A stretch of DNA of 62,668 nucleotides from an uncultured Collinsella sp. (GCA_934650095.1 CAKUFT010000006.1:1-62668); one strand, 5' to 3'. Shown: positions 24,269 through 33,305, counted from the first letter of the stretch. Numbers and translations: made by a program. Notes: generated by a model from the sequence alone, not told the origin.

Positions 24269-27169
24269 TCACGACAGCTTGACGATCGGTGCAAAACCTT
24301 TCATCAGCTTTTTGGTCTGGCCGGTCTTTTCGAATTGAACCTCGATCATGTCTCCGGCGACCGAGATCACGGTACCCGTGCCAAAGGTCTTGTGGCTCAC
24401 GGTATCGCCCGCGGCAAAGTCCTGCGACGCGCTGGCGCGGTCGACCTTGCGCTCCACCGTCGGCGACACCTTGGACGACGGCTTTTTAGCTCGCGGCGCG
24501 CCCGAACCAAAGGTCGAGGCAACACGGCCGGCGTCGGGCGAAACCCCGCGATGGCGCTCGGTGCCATAGGTGCTGCCACCAAAGAAATCGTCGAAGCTCG
24601 ATCCGCCGCGCGAACCGGAACCGCCGGTCGAGCGCGTATGCGAACCGAACACCTTGCCGCCATACATATCCGAGCCCATGCCCGAGCCAAAGGTGCCATG
24701 ACGGTCGCCGCGCTTCTCCCAGCCCGTGCCCTCAAAACCGGCAGAACCGATACCGCTAAACTCGATATCCTCAAACGGAATCTCGTTGAGGAAGCGAGAG
24801 CGCGGGTTGGCAGAGGTCGAGCCGTAGGTGCGACGCGTGGCCGCATAGGTCAGGAACAGGCGCTTACGGGCACGCGTGATGGCAACGTAGGCCAGGCGAC
24901 GCTCCTCCTCGAGCTTGCCCGGGTCATCGCTGCCGCCAAAGTCGTGCACGTGCGGGAAGATACCCTCCTCCATGCCGGCCACGAACACCGCCGGGAACTC
25001 CAGGCCCTTGGCGGAGTGGATGGTCATCATGGTGATGGCATGCGTCTCGCCGGCCAGGGAATCCAAGTCGGAGCGCAGGGCCAGCCACTCCATGAGTGCC
25101 GGCAGCGCCTTACAGGTGAGCGGACCGTAGGTGCGCTCGATCTCGTCGGCATGCACGGCGCCCGCCGGTAGCTCTGTTGGCACGGCATATGTGTTGCCCG
25201 CGATGGCGGCGGCCAAGGCATCCTGCGGCGAGAGCGCCGGGGCGGCTAGGCTATCGAGTGGATTGGAGCCCGCGGCGTCACGAGCGCCGACAAGTGCCTC
25301 AAACGAGGATGCCGGAGCGGACGGTCCCGGCTCGGGCGCGGGCGCACTCACCACGACGGGCTCGGACTCGGCGCCGGCAGGCACGTCGGCAACACCGGCC
25401 GCGCGCAACTCTTCCAAGCTCTCGAGCGTACCCTCGATATCCTCGTGCGTCTCCTCAAATTCGGCGGCGACGCCCAGGAATTCCTGGATGTTCTCGGCGC
25501 GGCTCTCGGACTCCATGGTGCCCTCGGCGCGAAACGCCTGCAGCAGGCCCGTCTTGTCGACAATCATCTCGACGACATCCTTGAGCTCGCCGTCCATGCG
25601 ACGGCCCTCGCGCACCAGCGCCACAAAACTCGACAGGCCGTTGCGCACCTTGGCGCTAAACATGCCCGTCTCGGCCGTTGCGATCTCACAGGCCTGGAAG
25701 AACGAGCAGCGGTTATCGCGCGCCAGCTGCTCAATCTTTTGAATTGACGTGGAGCCGATACCGCGGCGCGGCGTGTTGATGACGCGCTTGACGCTCATTT
25801 CGTCAGCCGGGTTCACGATCATCTTGAGGCAGGCCATGACGTCGCGGATCTCGGCGCGGTCGAAGAATCGCGTGCCGCCGACGATCTTGTAGGGCACACC
25901 CGCACGCAGGAACATATCTTCGAGAATACGCGACTGGGCGTTGGTGCGGTAGAAGACGGCGATGTCGTCGTAGCTCGTACCCTTGGAGTGCAACTTTTCG
26001 ATCTCACCGGCAATCCAGCGGCCCTCGTCGCGCTCGTCGCTTGCCTGGAAGGCCTGGATCTTCTCGCCGTCGCCCTCGGCCGTAAACAGGCGCTTGTCCT
26101 TGCGCTGCGAGTTGTGACGCACCACGGCGTTGGCGGCGCTCAGGATATGACCCGTGGAGCGGTAGTTCTGCTCCAGCTTGACGGTCTTGCAGTCTTTAAA
26201 GTCCTTCTCAAAGTCCAGGATGTTGGTGATGTCGGCGCCACGCCAGCTATAAATGGACTGGTCGTCGTCGCCTACGACCATGAGGTTTTGGTACTTGGCG
26301 GCCAGCAGGTTGGCGATCTCGTACTGGACGTGGTTGGTGTCCTGATACTCGTCGACGCTAATGTAGCGGAAGCGCTCCTGGTACTTGTCGAGCACCTCGG
26401 GGCGAGTACGCAGCAGCTCGAGCGTGCGCACGAGCAGGTCGTCGAAGTCCATCGCGTTGGCGGCGCGCAGGCGGCGCTCCAGCTCCAGGTAGACCTGCGC
26501 GGCCTTTTTGTCGTTGGGGCTATCGGCGCTCTTGAGCATGTCCTCGGGCCCGATCATGGCGTTTTTGGCCGAGCTGATCTTGCTGCGGATCATGTTGATA
26601 GGGAACTGCTTTTGCTCAATGCCGAGCGCCTGCATAATGTCACGCACCATGCGCTTTGAGTCATCATCATCGTAGATGGTGAACTGACCGGTGTAGCCCA
26701 GCAGGTCGGCGTCCTCGCGCAGCATGCGCACGCACATGGCGTGGAAGGTGCACACCCACATGCCGCGGGTGCCGCTGGGGATGAGTGCTGCCAGACGCTC
26801 GCGCATCTCGGCCGCGGCCTTGTTGGTAAACGTGATGGCCAGGACCTGCCAGGGCTTAACGCCCAGGTCGCCAAGCATATGCGCGATGCGGAAGGTCAGG
26901 ACGCGGGTCTTGCCCGAGCCGGCGCCGGCAAGGACCAGCAGCGGGCCCTCGGTGGTCAGGACCGCCTCGCGCTGGGCGGGGTTCAGGCTATCGATATCGA
27001 CAAGCGGCTTGGCGAGCTTGGGTGCCGGAGCCGGGGCGTCGTAGATGTCGAGTGGGACGAGCTCGGGTTCCGGCGCGGCGGGGGCGGTGTACGCATCGAG
27101 CGGCACGGGCTCCAGTGCGGGCGGAATGGGCGCGGCGGTGTTCTTTTCCCAGGGCAGGGGCTGGGTCAT
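24269..27169 (-). CDS. pcrA: ATP-dependent DNA helicase PcrA/UvrD
   Basis: 966 residues; superfamily 1A 3'-5' helicase for repair and conflict resolution. A 55-residue Pro/Ala-rich lead precedes the Q motif (LNPAQREAV). Walker A is AGAGSGKTR (near 81-89), motif II is VDEYQDTN, motif III is GDDDQSIYSWRGA, and motif VI is VAITRARKRLFLTYA. A Pro/Ala/Ser-rich insert of about 100 residues interrupts domain 2B. The C-terminus has a Gly/Ser-rich linker and a PcrA-type tudor-like end (HKTFGTGTVISVAGDMIEVQ). ATG 27169 follows AGGAG. Confidence 0.93.
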   Translation of the reverse strand: MTQPLPWEKNTAAPIPPALEPVPLDAYTAPAAPEPELVPLDIYDAPAPAPKLAKPLVDIDSLNPAQREAVLTTEGPLLVLAGAGSGKTRVLTFRIAHMLGDLGVKPWQVLAITFTNKAAAEMRERLAALIPSGTRGMWVCTFHAMCVRMLREDADLLGYTGQFTIYDDDDSKRMVRDIMQALGIEQKQFPINMIRSKISSAKNAMIGPEDMLKSADSPNDKKAAQVYLELERRLRAANAMDFDDLLVRTLELLRTRPEVLDKYQERFRYISVDEYQDTNHVQYEIANLLAAKYQNLMVVGDDDQSIYSWRGADITNILDFEKDFKDCKTVKLEQNYRSTGHILSAANAVVRHNSQRKDKRLFTAEGDGEKIQAFQASDERDEGRWIAGEIEKLHSKGTSYDDIAVFYRTNAQSRILEDMFLRAGVPYKIVGGTRFFDRAEIRDVMACLKMIVNPADEMSVKRVINTPRRGIGSTSIQKIEQLARDNRCSFFQACEIATAETGMFSAKVRNGLSSFVALVREGRRMDGELKDVVEMIVDKTGLLQAFRAEGTMESESRAENIQEFLGVAAEFEETHEDIEGTLESLEELRAAGVADVPAGAESEPVVVSAPAPEPGPSAPASSFEALVGARDAAGSNPLDSLAAPALSPQDALAAAIAGNTYAVPTELPAGAVHADEIERTYGPLTCKALPALMEWLALRSDLDSLAGETHAITMMTIHSAKGLEFPAVFVAGMEEGIFPHVHDFGGSDDPGKLEEERRLAYVAITRARKRLFLTYAATRRTYGSTSANPRSRFLNEIPFEDIEFSGIGSAGFEGTGWEKRGDRHGTFGSGMGSDMYGGKVFGSHTRSTGGSGSRGGSSFDDFFGGSTYGTERHRGVSPDAGRVASTFGSGAPRAKKPSSKVSPTVERKVDRASASQDFAAGDTVSHKTFGTGTVISVAGDMIEVQFEKTGQTKKLMKGFAPIVKLS

Positions 27170-27308
27170 GGGCGACTCCTCATCTGACGGACGGCGCGCC
27201 TGCGGGCAGCGCCATAGTTTGAGCCGTACCAGTATACCGAGCCGCGCGGACACCGACGCAAATCACACCACGACTCCGCGTGCCGCCACCACCCAAGCAC
27301 CCCCAAAT

Positions 27309-27377
27309 AAGTTGCGGTGAAATAGTTCCTCCAAACGGCCTTCTGGCCCTCAAGCAGGAACTATTCCACCGCAACTT
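27309..27377. repeat. REP-like hairpin, GCGGTGAAATAG family, copy 2
   Basis: AAGTTGCGGTGAAATAGTTC continues to 27330 and pairs with 27356-27377 with a single mismatch; a small GGCC-TTCT-GGCC hairpin sits in the loop. It lies between divergent pcrA and the dehydrogenase gene. Confidence 0.85.
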
Positions 27378-27443
27378 CGATTGGCTTGGAGGGATAGAAT
27401 ATCTACCATTTCTACCCCGTCCCCACATGGCAGGAGGGCTGTT

Positions 27444-28442
27444 GTGAAGCATAGGGTGCTCTATTACATGGTCGACGGTTCGACCGAGGCGGGCCAGGCG
27501 GTGCTCGACACAATCGAAGGCGGCGATAAGATTGAGCTGGTGGGCTGCGCGCACGAGCCCAATGTCTGCCCCACTGCCGAGCAGCTGATCGGCTGCGAGG
27601 GCTTTGTCGGCGAATTCGGTCCCGTCGATGATACGTGTGCCGACGCCATGGCCGCCGCGGGAATGCGCATTGTCTCGAACATGTCCATTGGCCTGAACCA
27701 CGTTGCCGTCGACCGTCTGGCCTCACACGGCATCACCGTCACTAACTGTCCCGGGTACTGCTCGGACGATGTCGCCCAGCACACCGTTGCCCTGATGCTC
27801 GACCTGATGCGACAGGTCACGTTGCTCAACCGCGACGTGCGTAATGGCGTCTGGAATCCGCTGGGTGGATACACCATGCACCGCACGCAAGGCCGTACGT
27901 TGGGACTGATCTTTTTTGGCAGCATCGCGCGTGCCGTCGCACCCATCGCGCAGGCGCTCGGCATGAAGGTGCTGGTATGGGCGCCGACCAAGAGCGCAGA
28001 AGAGCTTGCCGCTGCCGGTTGCGTCAAAGCCAAGACGCTCGACGAGCTGCTCGGCGCCTCCGATATCGTCAGCCTGCACTGTCCGCTGATTCCCGAGACC
28101 GAGAAGCTGATTGGCGAGCGCGAACTTGCGCTCATGAAACCCACGGCGTTTTTGATCAACACGGCCCGCGGGCCCATCGTGGATGAGGATGCCTTGGTCG
28201 CCGCACTGGACGAGGGCATTACCAGCGGCGGTGTGCGCGGCATCTGCGGCGCCGCACTCGACGTGCTCGCCGACGAGACCGCGCCCAACCAGGCCCTGAT
28301 CGCACACCCACGCTGCATCGTCACGCCCCATTGTGCGTACAGCACGCAAGAAGCCTACGACACCGTCCGCCGCATGTCGCTGCAGGCCGTAGTAGACAAG
28401 CTCGTCTTTAGCCGCAAGCCCGAACACACCGTGGCCGAATAA
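27444..28442 (+). CDS. D-isomer-specific 2-hydroxyacid dehydrogenase family protein, degenerate NAD loop
   Basis: 332 residues. The catalytic Arg is in LINTARGPIVDEDAL and the His in VTPHCAYSTQEA. GYCSDDVAQHTVALMLDL matches the hinge helix of the family. The nucleotide-binding loop is unusual: LGLIFFGSIARAVA stands where LGIIGFGRIGRAVA is expected, so two of three glycines are lost. The start is GTG 27444, six bases after AGGAGG. Substrate unknown. Confidence 0.82.
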   Translation: MKHRVLYYMVDGSTEAGQAVLDTIEGGDKIELVGCAHEPNVCPTAEQLIGCEGFVGEFGPVDDTCADAMAAAGMRIVSNMSIGLNHVAVDRLASHGITVTNCPGYCSDDVAQHTVALMLDLMRQVTLLNRDVRNGVWNPLGGYTMHRTQGRTLGLIFFGSIARAVAPIAQALGMKVLVWAPTKSAEELAAAGCVKAKTLDELLGASDIVSLHCPLIPETEKLIGERELALMKPTAFLINTARGPIVDEDALVAALDEGITSGGVRGICGAALDVLADETAPNQALIAHPRCIVTPHCAYSTQEAYDTVRRMSLQAVVDKLVFSRKPEHTVAE

Positions 28443-28509
28443 TTGGTGCAAAGGGGTCAGGTTTGTCTGCACCAAGTTGGTGCAAAGTAACCTGACCCCA
28501 ATGCACCAA
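28443..28509. repeat. REP-like hairpin, GGTGCAAAG family, copy C1
   Basis: TTGGTGCAAAGGGGTCAGGTT (28443-28463) pairs with AACCTGACCCC..TGCACCAA ending at 28509. An internal TGCACCAA/TTGGTGCA palindrome forms the loop. The GGGGTCAGGTT core is the type found beside Y1 (RAYT) transposases. Partial copies lie at 20929 and 54282. Confidence 0.8.
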
Positions 28510-28607
28510 TCAATTGGCATGAAAAGAGGGTGGCATAGACCTTTTGGTCATGCCGCCCTCTTTGAATGACAAGTTGTCACTCTGGCCGCCGCGCAGCATC
28601 AACCAAG

Positions 28608-29588
28608 TTACAGGCCGAGCATCGGCACCGCTACGAAGAAGTATGCGAGCACCACGATGCCCAGGATGATGCGGTAGACGCCGAAGCACTTAAAGTCGTG
28701 GCGACGGACGAAGCCCATGAGCCACTTGATGGCGATGAGCGAGACCACAAAGGCCACGACGCAGCCCACACCCAGGATGGCGATCTCGTTAGCGCCGAAG
28801 GTACCGCCCTTGATAAAGTACTTGACCAGCTTGAGGGCGCTCGCGCCAAACATAACGGGGATGGCCAAGAAGAACGTGAACTTTGACGCCACCGAACGCG
28901 TGCAGCCCAAAAGCAGGCCGCCGATGATGGTGGAACCGGAGCGAGACGTACCAGGCACCAGAGAAAGCACCTGGAAGCAGCCGATGCCCAGCGCAGTCTT
29001 CCAGCTCAGATCCTCGAGCGTGGCGATGGAGCCAAAGTCCAGATTCTCGTCATCGCCCTCGTCCTCAGTGGCAGCCGCGGCAGGCGCCGCAAAGTGTGCA
29101 CCGGCAGGACGTCCACCCGACACCACAGCACGCGAACCAAACGAACCGGCAACGGCCATCTCCTCGCGCTTGCGGGCACGCCAATTTTCAATCACGATGA
29201 ACAGCACGCCGTAGACGATAAGCGCCAGTGCCACGACGGGAGCGTTATAGAAATGCTCCTCCATCCAGTCGTTGAGCGGCAGGCCGATCGCCGCCGCAGG
29301 AATGCAGCCGAGCACAATCTTGCCCCACAGCACCCACGTGTCGCGACGGCCTTCCTTGCCCTTGCTGGGCGAGAACGGATTGAGCTCATGGAAGAACAGC
29401 ACGCAGACGGCCAGAATGGCGCCGAGCTGAATCACGACCAGGAACATATTCCAGAACGTCTCGCTCACGTTCATCTTGACGAACTCGTCCACCAAGATCA
29501 TGTGACCCGTCGACGAGACGGGCAGCCATTCGGTGATGCCCTCGACCAGGCCCATGAAGGCAGATTTTAGAAGCTCGATAATATCCAA
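28608..29588 (-). CDS. uppP: Undecaprenyl-diphosphatase UppP
   Basis: 326 residues; recycles the C55 lipid carrier of wall synthesis and gives bacitracin tolerance. Motif 1 is GLVEGITEWLPVSSTGHM and motif 2 is LVPGTSRSGSTIIGG. About eight membrane helices. It is 50 residues longer than usual because of a polar, acidic loop (TEDEGDDENLDFGSI) before motif 2. The chosen start is TTG 29588, since GAGGGGG lies five bases before it and MDIIELLKSAFMG then opens the protein. Confidence 0.92.
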   Translation of the reverse strand: MDIIELLKSAFMGLVEGITEWLPVSSTGHMILVDEFVKMNVSETFWNMFLVVIQLGAILAVCVLFFHELNPFSPSKGKEGRRDTWVLWGKIVLGCIPAAAIGLPLNDWMEEHFYNAPVVALALIVYGVLFIVIENWRARKREEMAVAGSFGSRAVVSGGRPAGAHFAAPAAAATEDEGDDENLDFGSIATLEDLSWKTALGIGCFQVLSLVPGTSRSGSTIIGGLLLGCTRSVASKFTFFLAIPVMFGASALKLVKYFIKGGTFGANEIAILGVGCVVAFVVSLIAIKWLMGFVRRHDFKCFGVYRIILGIVVLAYFFVAVPMLGL

Positions 29589-29837
29589 AGGGACCCCCTC
29601 GTTAGACACCCGCCGGTAGATGTTCTGCGGACGATGCGGGCGATGTCCCATTATCAACCGTTGGCGGCGCGACCGCGCCTACCCTTACCAAAAAACTCGC
29701 CCGTTCACAGAATTGCGAGCGGTCAAACCGAAATCCTTGGGTATAACTGCAACAAGGTAAAGTGTCCGGCGGTCAACGCACCCGCGCCCGCCCGACGCAC
29801 GAGCCCCGCGCCCGTGCGATAGACCAAGGAGGAAACC

Positions 29838-30275
29838 ATGAACGAGGGCTACACCAAGGTATTTGTTTCACTCGACGGTACTGAGCAGCAGGATTTTGTG
29901 CTGGCACGCGCCATCAAGGTCGCCGCGAACAACGGCGCCAAGCTGATTATCGGCCACGTCATCGACTCCACCGCGCTCGAGAGCGCCGGTTCCTATCCGG
30001 TCGACCTGGTCAACGGCCTGGAGGAGGCCTTTAACAACTCCATCGCCAAGCAGCTCGAGGAGGCCAAGGCCAATCCCGACATTCCCGAGGTCGAGGTCAT
30101 GATTCGCACCGGTCGCATTCGCGAGACGCTCAAGGACGAGATGCTCGACGTGGTCAAGCCCGATCTGGTGCTCTGCGGCGCCCGCGGCCTGTCCTCGATC
30201 AAGTACGCGCTACTGGGTTCGATTTCGACGTTCCTGCTGCGCAATACGGACTGCGACATCTTAGTCGTGAAGTAG
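29838..30275 (+). CDS. Universal stress protein (UspA family)
   Basis: 145 residues, one Usp domain. The N-terminal VFVSLDGTEQQDFVLARAIK and the C-terminal LVLCGARGLSSIKYALLGSISTFLLRN follow the family; the last resembles the ATP-binding G-x2-G-x9-G(S/T) loop in degenerate form. ATG follows AAGGAGG. Monocistronic, with a strong terminator at 30420. Confidence 0.9.
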   Translation: MNEGYTKVFVSLDGTEQQDFVLARAIKVAANNGAKLIIGHVIDSTALESAGSYPVDLVNGLEEAFNNSIAKQLEEAKANPDIPEVEVMIRTGRIRETLKDEMLDVVKPDLVLCGARGLSSIKYALLGSISTFLLRNTDCDILVVK

Positions 30276-30288
30276 GTTCCTTCCCGTC

Positions 30289-30379
30289 GGCGCAAGGCCT
30301 GCGGGGTTATCACGCCGACGTCCTCGCCGCTTCGCGGCTGCGGGATGTCGGCTTAGATAACCCCTCCCAGCCTTGCGCC
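30289..30379. repeat. Rod-shaped inverted repeat after uspA
   Basis: GGCGCAAGGC pairs with GCCTTGCGCC, GGTTATC with GATAACC, GCCGAC with GTCGGC, and GCCGC-TTC-GCGGC caps it. All four stems nest in order, giving a 91-nt rod. No U-tract. It lies between the uspA stop and its terminator. Confidence 0.75.
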
Positions 30380-30419
30380 TTCGTCACCGTACTTCAGCGA
30401 GTTGGCTGATAAAAAATGG

Positions 30420-30450
30420 CGTGCCGCCCCGTTTGGGGCGGCACGTTTTG
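30420..30450. terminator. Bidirectional terminator between uspA and a histidine kinase gene
   Basis: CGTGCCGCCCC, GTTT, GGGGCGGCACG gives a perfect 11-bp stem. TTTT follows on the plus strand and a TTTTTT run two bases after the stem on the minus strand. Confidence 0.85.
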
Positions 30451-30546
30451 TTTGGGCTGCACGTTTTTGTTTTGGGAGATCCATTTGAGCCTCATAGTTA
30501 TGTTCACGTTCGGGAACATAGCCGTCCGCACCGCAAGACGGCCCGG

Positions 30547-31590
30547 CTACTCGAAGTATTGGAACTTGTTCGTTGAGAAGGCGAACGTGACGACGAAGCC
30601 TTCACCCGGCTCCGATGCCGCGGTGACGTCGATGCCCATTTTGGAGCATAGGCGCGCCACCAGATAGAGGCCGATGCCCGTTGCGCGCTTGGTCGTGCGG
30701 CCGTTGTCGCCGGTAAAGCCCTTCTCGAACACGCGTGGCAGGTCCGCCGCAGACACGCCGCAGCCGTTATCGGCAACGGTGAGCTCGATACGCTCGCTCG
30801 CCAGACCCTCGTCCAGCAACGCGCCCGAAAACACGATCCTCGCGCCGTCCTCGCGCGCATATTTAATGCTGTTCTGAATGAGCTGGCCCAGAATAAACTC
30901 GAGCCACTTCTCGTCGATAAAGACCTCAAAATCGAGGTCCTCGCACACCGGCGCCACGTGCGCCGCGATGAGCTCACGCGCGTTGGCTTTGATGGCACCC
31001 GTCACCAGGGCCTTGAGGCTCCAACGGCGAATCAGGTAGTCGCGCTCCACGACTTCCGAGCGCGCATAGTAGAGCGCTTGGTCGATGTAACGCTCCACGC
31101 GGGCCAGCTCGCGGCCCAGGTCATCCACGCGTGACAGGTCGTCTTCGCTGCCGTCCAGGTTTTCCAGAATCAGATGTGCTGCCGCCAGCGGCAGTTTGGC
31201 CTCGTGGACCCAGCTCTCGATATAGTCGCGATAGTCATCGGTCTGGCGCCGACCTTCCGCCACCTCATCGCAAGCAGCCTTGCCCACGCGACGCAAGACC
31301 TCGTACTCGAGCTCGCCCTCGGCATAGGTCGGACACTGCACCATCTCCTGCACCCATGCGGGACTTTCCAGCTCCTCGGCCGCGCGCTCCAGCTGATGCA
31401 AAAATCGACGACGGCGCGCGTACTCGATCACAATGCCGAGCATGCCAAAGATAAAGGACACGCCGACCGCCACGATCACAATGGAAACGGGCGCCCCGGC
31501 GACCATCAGCACAAAGCAGCTCAGCAGCACGCCGCACGTCCACACGGCGACGGGAAGCAGCGCGTCTTTAAAGAACTTGGCAAACGACAT
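30547..31590 (-). CDS. Intramembrane-sensing histidine kinase (BceS-like)
   Basis: 347 residues. Two N-terminal membrane helices (VAVWTCGVLLSCFVLMVAG and VSIVIVAVGVSFIFGMLGIV) with almost no loop between them are typical of intramembrane-sensing kinases such as BceS. The phosphorylated His is in YIESWVHEAKLPLAAAH. The ATPase has N box LIQNSIKYA, G1 VADNGCGV and G2 ATGIGLYLV. It follows its response regulator by nine bases. Such kinases normally serve a BceAB-type ABC transporter; none is adjacent. Confidence 0.88.
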   Translation of the reverse strand: MSFAKFFKDALLPVAVWTCGVLLSCFVLMVAGAPVSIVIVAVGVSFIFGMLGIVIEYARRRRFLHQLERAAEELESPAWVQEMVQCPTYAEGELEYEVLRRVGKAACDEVAEGRRQTDDYRDYIESWVHEAKLPLAAAHLILENLDGSEDDLSRVDDLGRELARVERYIDQALYYARSEVVERDYLIRRWSLKALVTGAIKANARELIAAHVAPVCEDLDFEVFIDEKWLEFILGQLIQNSIKYAREDGARIVFSGALLDEGLASERIELTVADNGCGVSAADLPRVFEKGFTGDNGRTTKRATGIGLYLVARLCSKMGIDVTAASEPGEGFVVTFAFSTNKFQYFE

Positions 31591-31599
31591 GGCCGGCCC

Positions 31600-32271
31600 C
31601 TAGACCGAATAGCCCTGGCCGCGGTGTGTGGTCAGATACCCCTTGATGCCGATTTTTTCGAGCGTGGTGCGCAGGCGGTTGATGTTGACGGTGAGCGTGT
31701 TGTCGTCCACGAAGGCGTCGGAGTCCCACAGGTCCTGCATGATGGCCGAGCGCGAGACGATTTTGCCCGCACGACTCAGGAGCAGCGAGAGAATGCGCAG
31801 CTCGTTTTTGGTGAGCTCGGTGCTGTCGCCGGTTGCGGTGTTGGTGACCGCGGAGCGGGCGAGGTCGAGTTCCAGCCCCTTGTGGACGACCGTGCTGCGC
31901 TCGCCGGCAGCCGCGGTGCGACGCAACAGGGCGTTGATGCGCGCCACGAGCACGCGGGCGCTATAGGGCTTGGGGACAAAGTCGTCTGCGCCGAGCGTCA
32001 TGGCCATGACCTCGTCAATCTCGGTCGTACGCGACGTGAGGACGATGATGGGAACCTCGGATTCGCGGCGGACTTCGTGGCAGATATGCTGGCCATCCTT
32101 GATGGGAAGCGTGAGGTCGAGCAGCACCAGATCGGGTGCGGCGGCAAGGATGTCGCGCGAGACGTGCTCGAACGATTCGCAGGCCTCGACCTCAAACCCG
32201 GCACGGGCCAGAATGTCGGCGAGCTCGCGACGGATGGGTTCGTCGTCCTCAACGATATAGATCAGCGCCAT
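31600..32271 (-). CDS. OmpR-family response regulator, partner of the kinase at 30547
   Basis: 223 residues. The receiver domain has acidic pocket EDDE, phosphorylated Asp in LVLLDLTLP, conserved Thr/Ser in IIVLTSRTT and Lys in FVPKPYSARV. The C-terminal winged helix ends in DNTLTVNINRLRTTLEKIG and TTHRGQGYSV. The internal ATG 32271 is the family start; the frame is open 43 codons further. It is the first gene of a two-gene operon. Confidence 0.92.
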   Translation of the reverse strand: MALIYIVEDDEPIRRELADILARAGFEVEACESFEHVSRDILAAAPDLVLLDLTLPIKDGQHICHEVRRESEVPIIVLTSRTTEIDEVMAMTLGADDFVPKPYSARVLVARINALLRRTAAAGERSTVVHKGLELDLARSAVTNTATGDSTELTKNELRILSLLLSRAGKIVSRSAIMQDLWDSDAFVDDNTLTVNINRLRTTLEKIGIKGYLTTHRGQGYSV

Positions 32272-32449
32272 GGATTTCGCTCCCCCTCTTGGTTGTCTTG
32301 TCCCATTATGACCGCGAAGCCGCAGGCACGCGCCCCACGCGGCACCAAGGTGACAGAACTGTTCGCGAACGAAAGCGTTTGGCTCGCCCCTCGCTCGCAA
32401 CGGGCGCGGGGATCAAATGATTATTAAATCCCCGTCCCAGAAAAATCAT

Positions 32450-33157
32450 TTAGCGGCGGGCACGGAGCTTTTCGTAGCCGTCGGCGAAGAAGGCGACCGT
32501 GGCGGCGTCTGCCTCGGCGGCGTCGGCGTCGTTGGCGGGGACCACGCCGTGCTCGTCGCTCACCAGGAACAGCGCGCCCTTGAGCTGCGCGGGAATATCC
32601 ACGCGTGCGACCGGCATGTCCTTGGTCTGCGCCAGCTGCTCGATAAGCGTCGCCGTGCCGCACAGGCACTCGTCATCCGGCGCCACAAAGGCCAGCTCGC
32701 CGTTGTTGACGGCGGCGAGCAGCTCGGGCGCCACGCCGGTCTCGTCGGCCTCGGATCGGGCCTCGGCAGAGCGTGCACGCAGCGCCTTGGCCGAGGTGTC
32801 GGCCAGCGGCTCGTACTCCCCCACCGTCATGGCGGCGTTGCCGTTCACATCGATCACCAGCATAAGCACGCCGTCGTGGGCGGTATAGTCGCCCTCGGCA
32901 AGTGACCACTCAACGTGCTGCTTGGCCCAGCTGAGCATGTTATGGGTAAGCGGTTCACCCTGCACCAGGCGCTCGGACAGTGCGCGGATGTGACGGTTGA
33001 GCATGGGCACCTTTTTGTTAGACATGCGCCAGCGGCAGACGAGCGCAGGCTCGTCGAGCGTGAACTTCTCGACCGCCTCCTGATTGGCGCAAAAGTCCTC
33101 GTACGCGCGCTGATCCTCGGCATTGCCAAACAGCTCGGCATCATCAATCTGGGGCAT
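32450..33157 (-). CDS. Conserved-looking cytoplasmic protein of unknown function
   Basis: 235 residues, acidic, no membrane segment. MPQIDDAELFGNAEDQRAYE opens it; VCRWRMSNKKVPMLNRHIR and CLCGTATLIEQLA are the most distinctive parts. I do not recognise the family. ATG 33157 is preceded by AAAGGT. It lies downstream of the purH terminator and upstream of the two-component system, probably transcribed alone. AAATGATT/AATCATTT at 32416-32452 may form its terminator. Confidence 0.7.
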   Translation of the reverse strand: MPQIDDAELFGNAEDQRAYEDFCANQEAVEKFTLDEPALVCRWRMSNKKVPMLNRHIRALSERLVQGEPLTHNMLSWAKQHVEWSLAEGDYTAHDGVLMLVIDVNGNAAMTVGEYEPLADTSAKALRARSAEARSEADETGVAPELLAAVNNGELAFVAPDDECLCGTATLIEQLAQTKDMPVARVDIPAQLKGALFLVSDEHGVVPANDADAAEADAATVAFFADGYEKLRARR

Positions 33158-33197
33158 GGTTGTACCTTTCGTGTTAGTCATTCCGTCCTCTTATACC

Positions 33198-33233
33198 AAA
33201 AAGACGGCCCTCCAAACGGAGCAGCCGTCTTTT
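33198..33233 (-). terminator. Terminator of the purH transcript
   Basis: AAAAAGACGGC (33198-33208) and GCCGTCTTTT (33224-33233) pair around an inner TCC/GGA stem. Read on the minus strand it ends in five Ts. It is placed after the structured repeat L1. Confidence 0.8.
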
Positions 33234-33305
33234 GCGGAGATTATTTTAGAAGCGAGGCCAAATCAGGGGACGGGATAACCTCCCATCCTCCCCAGTCAAC
33301 CCAAC

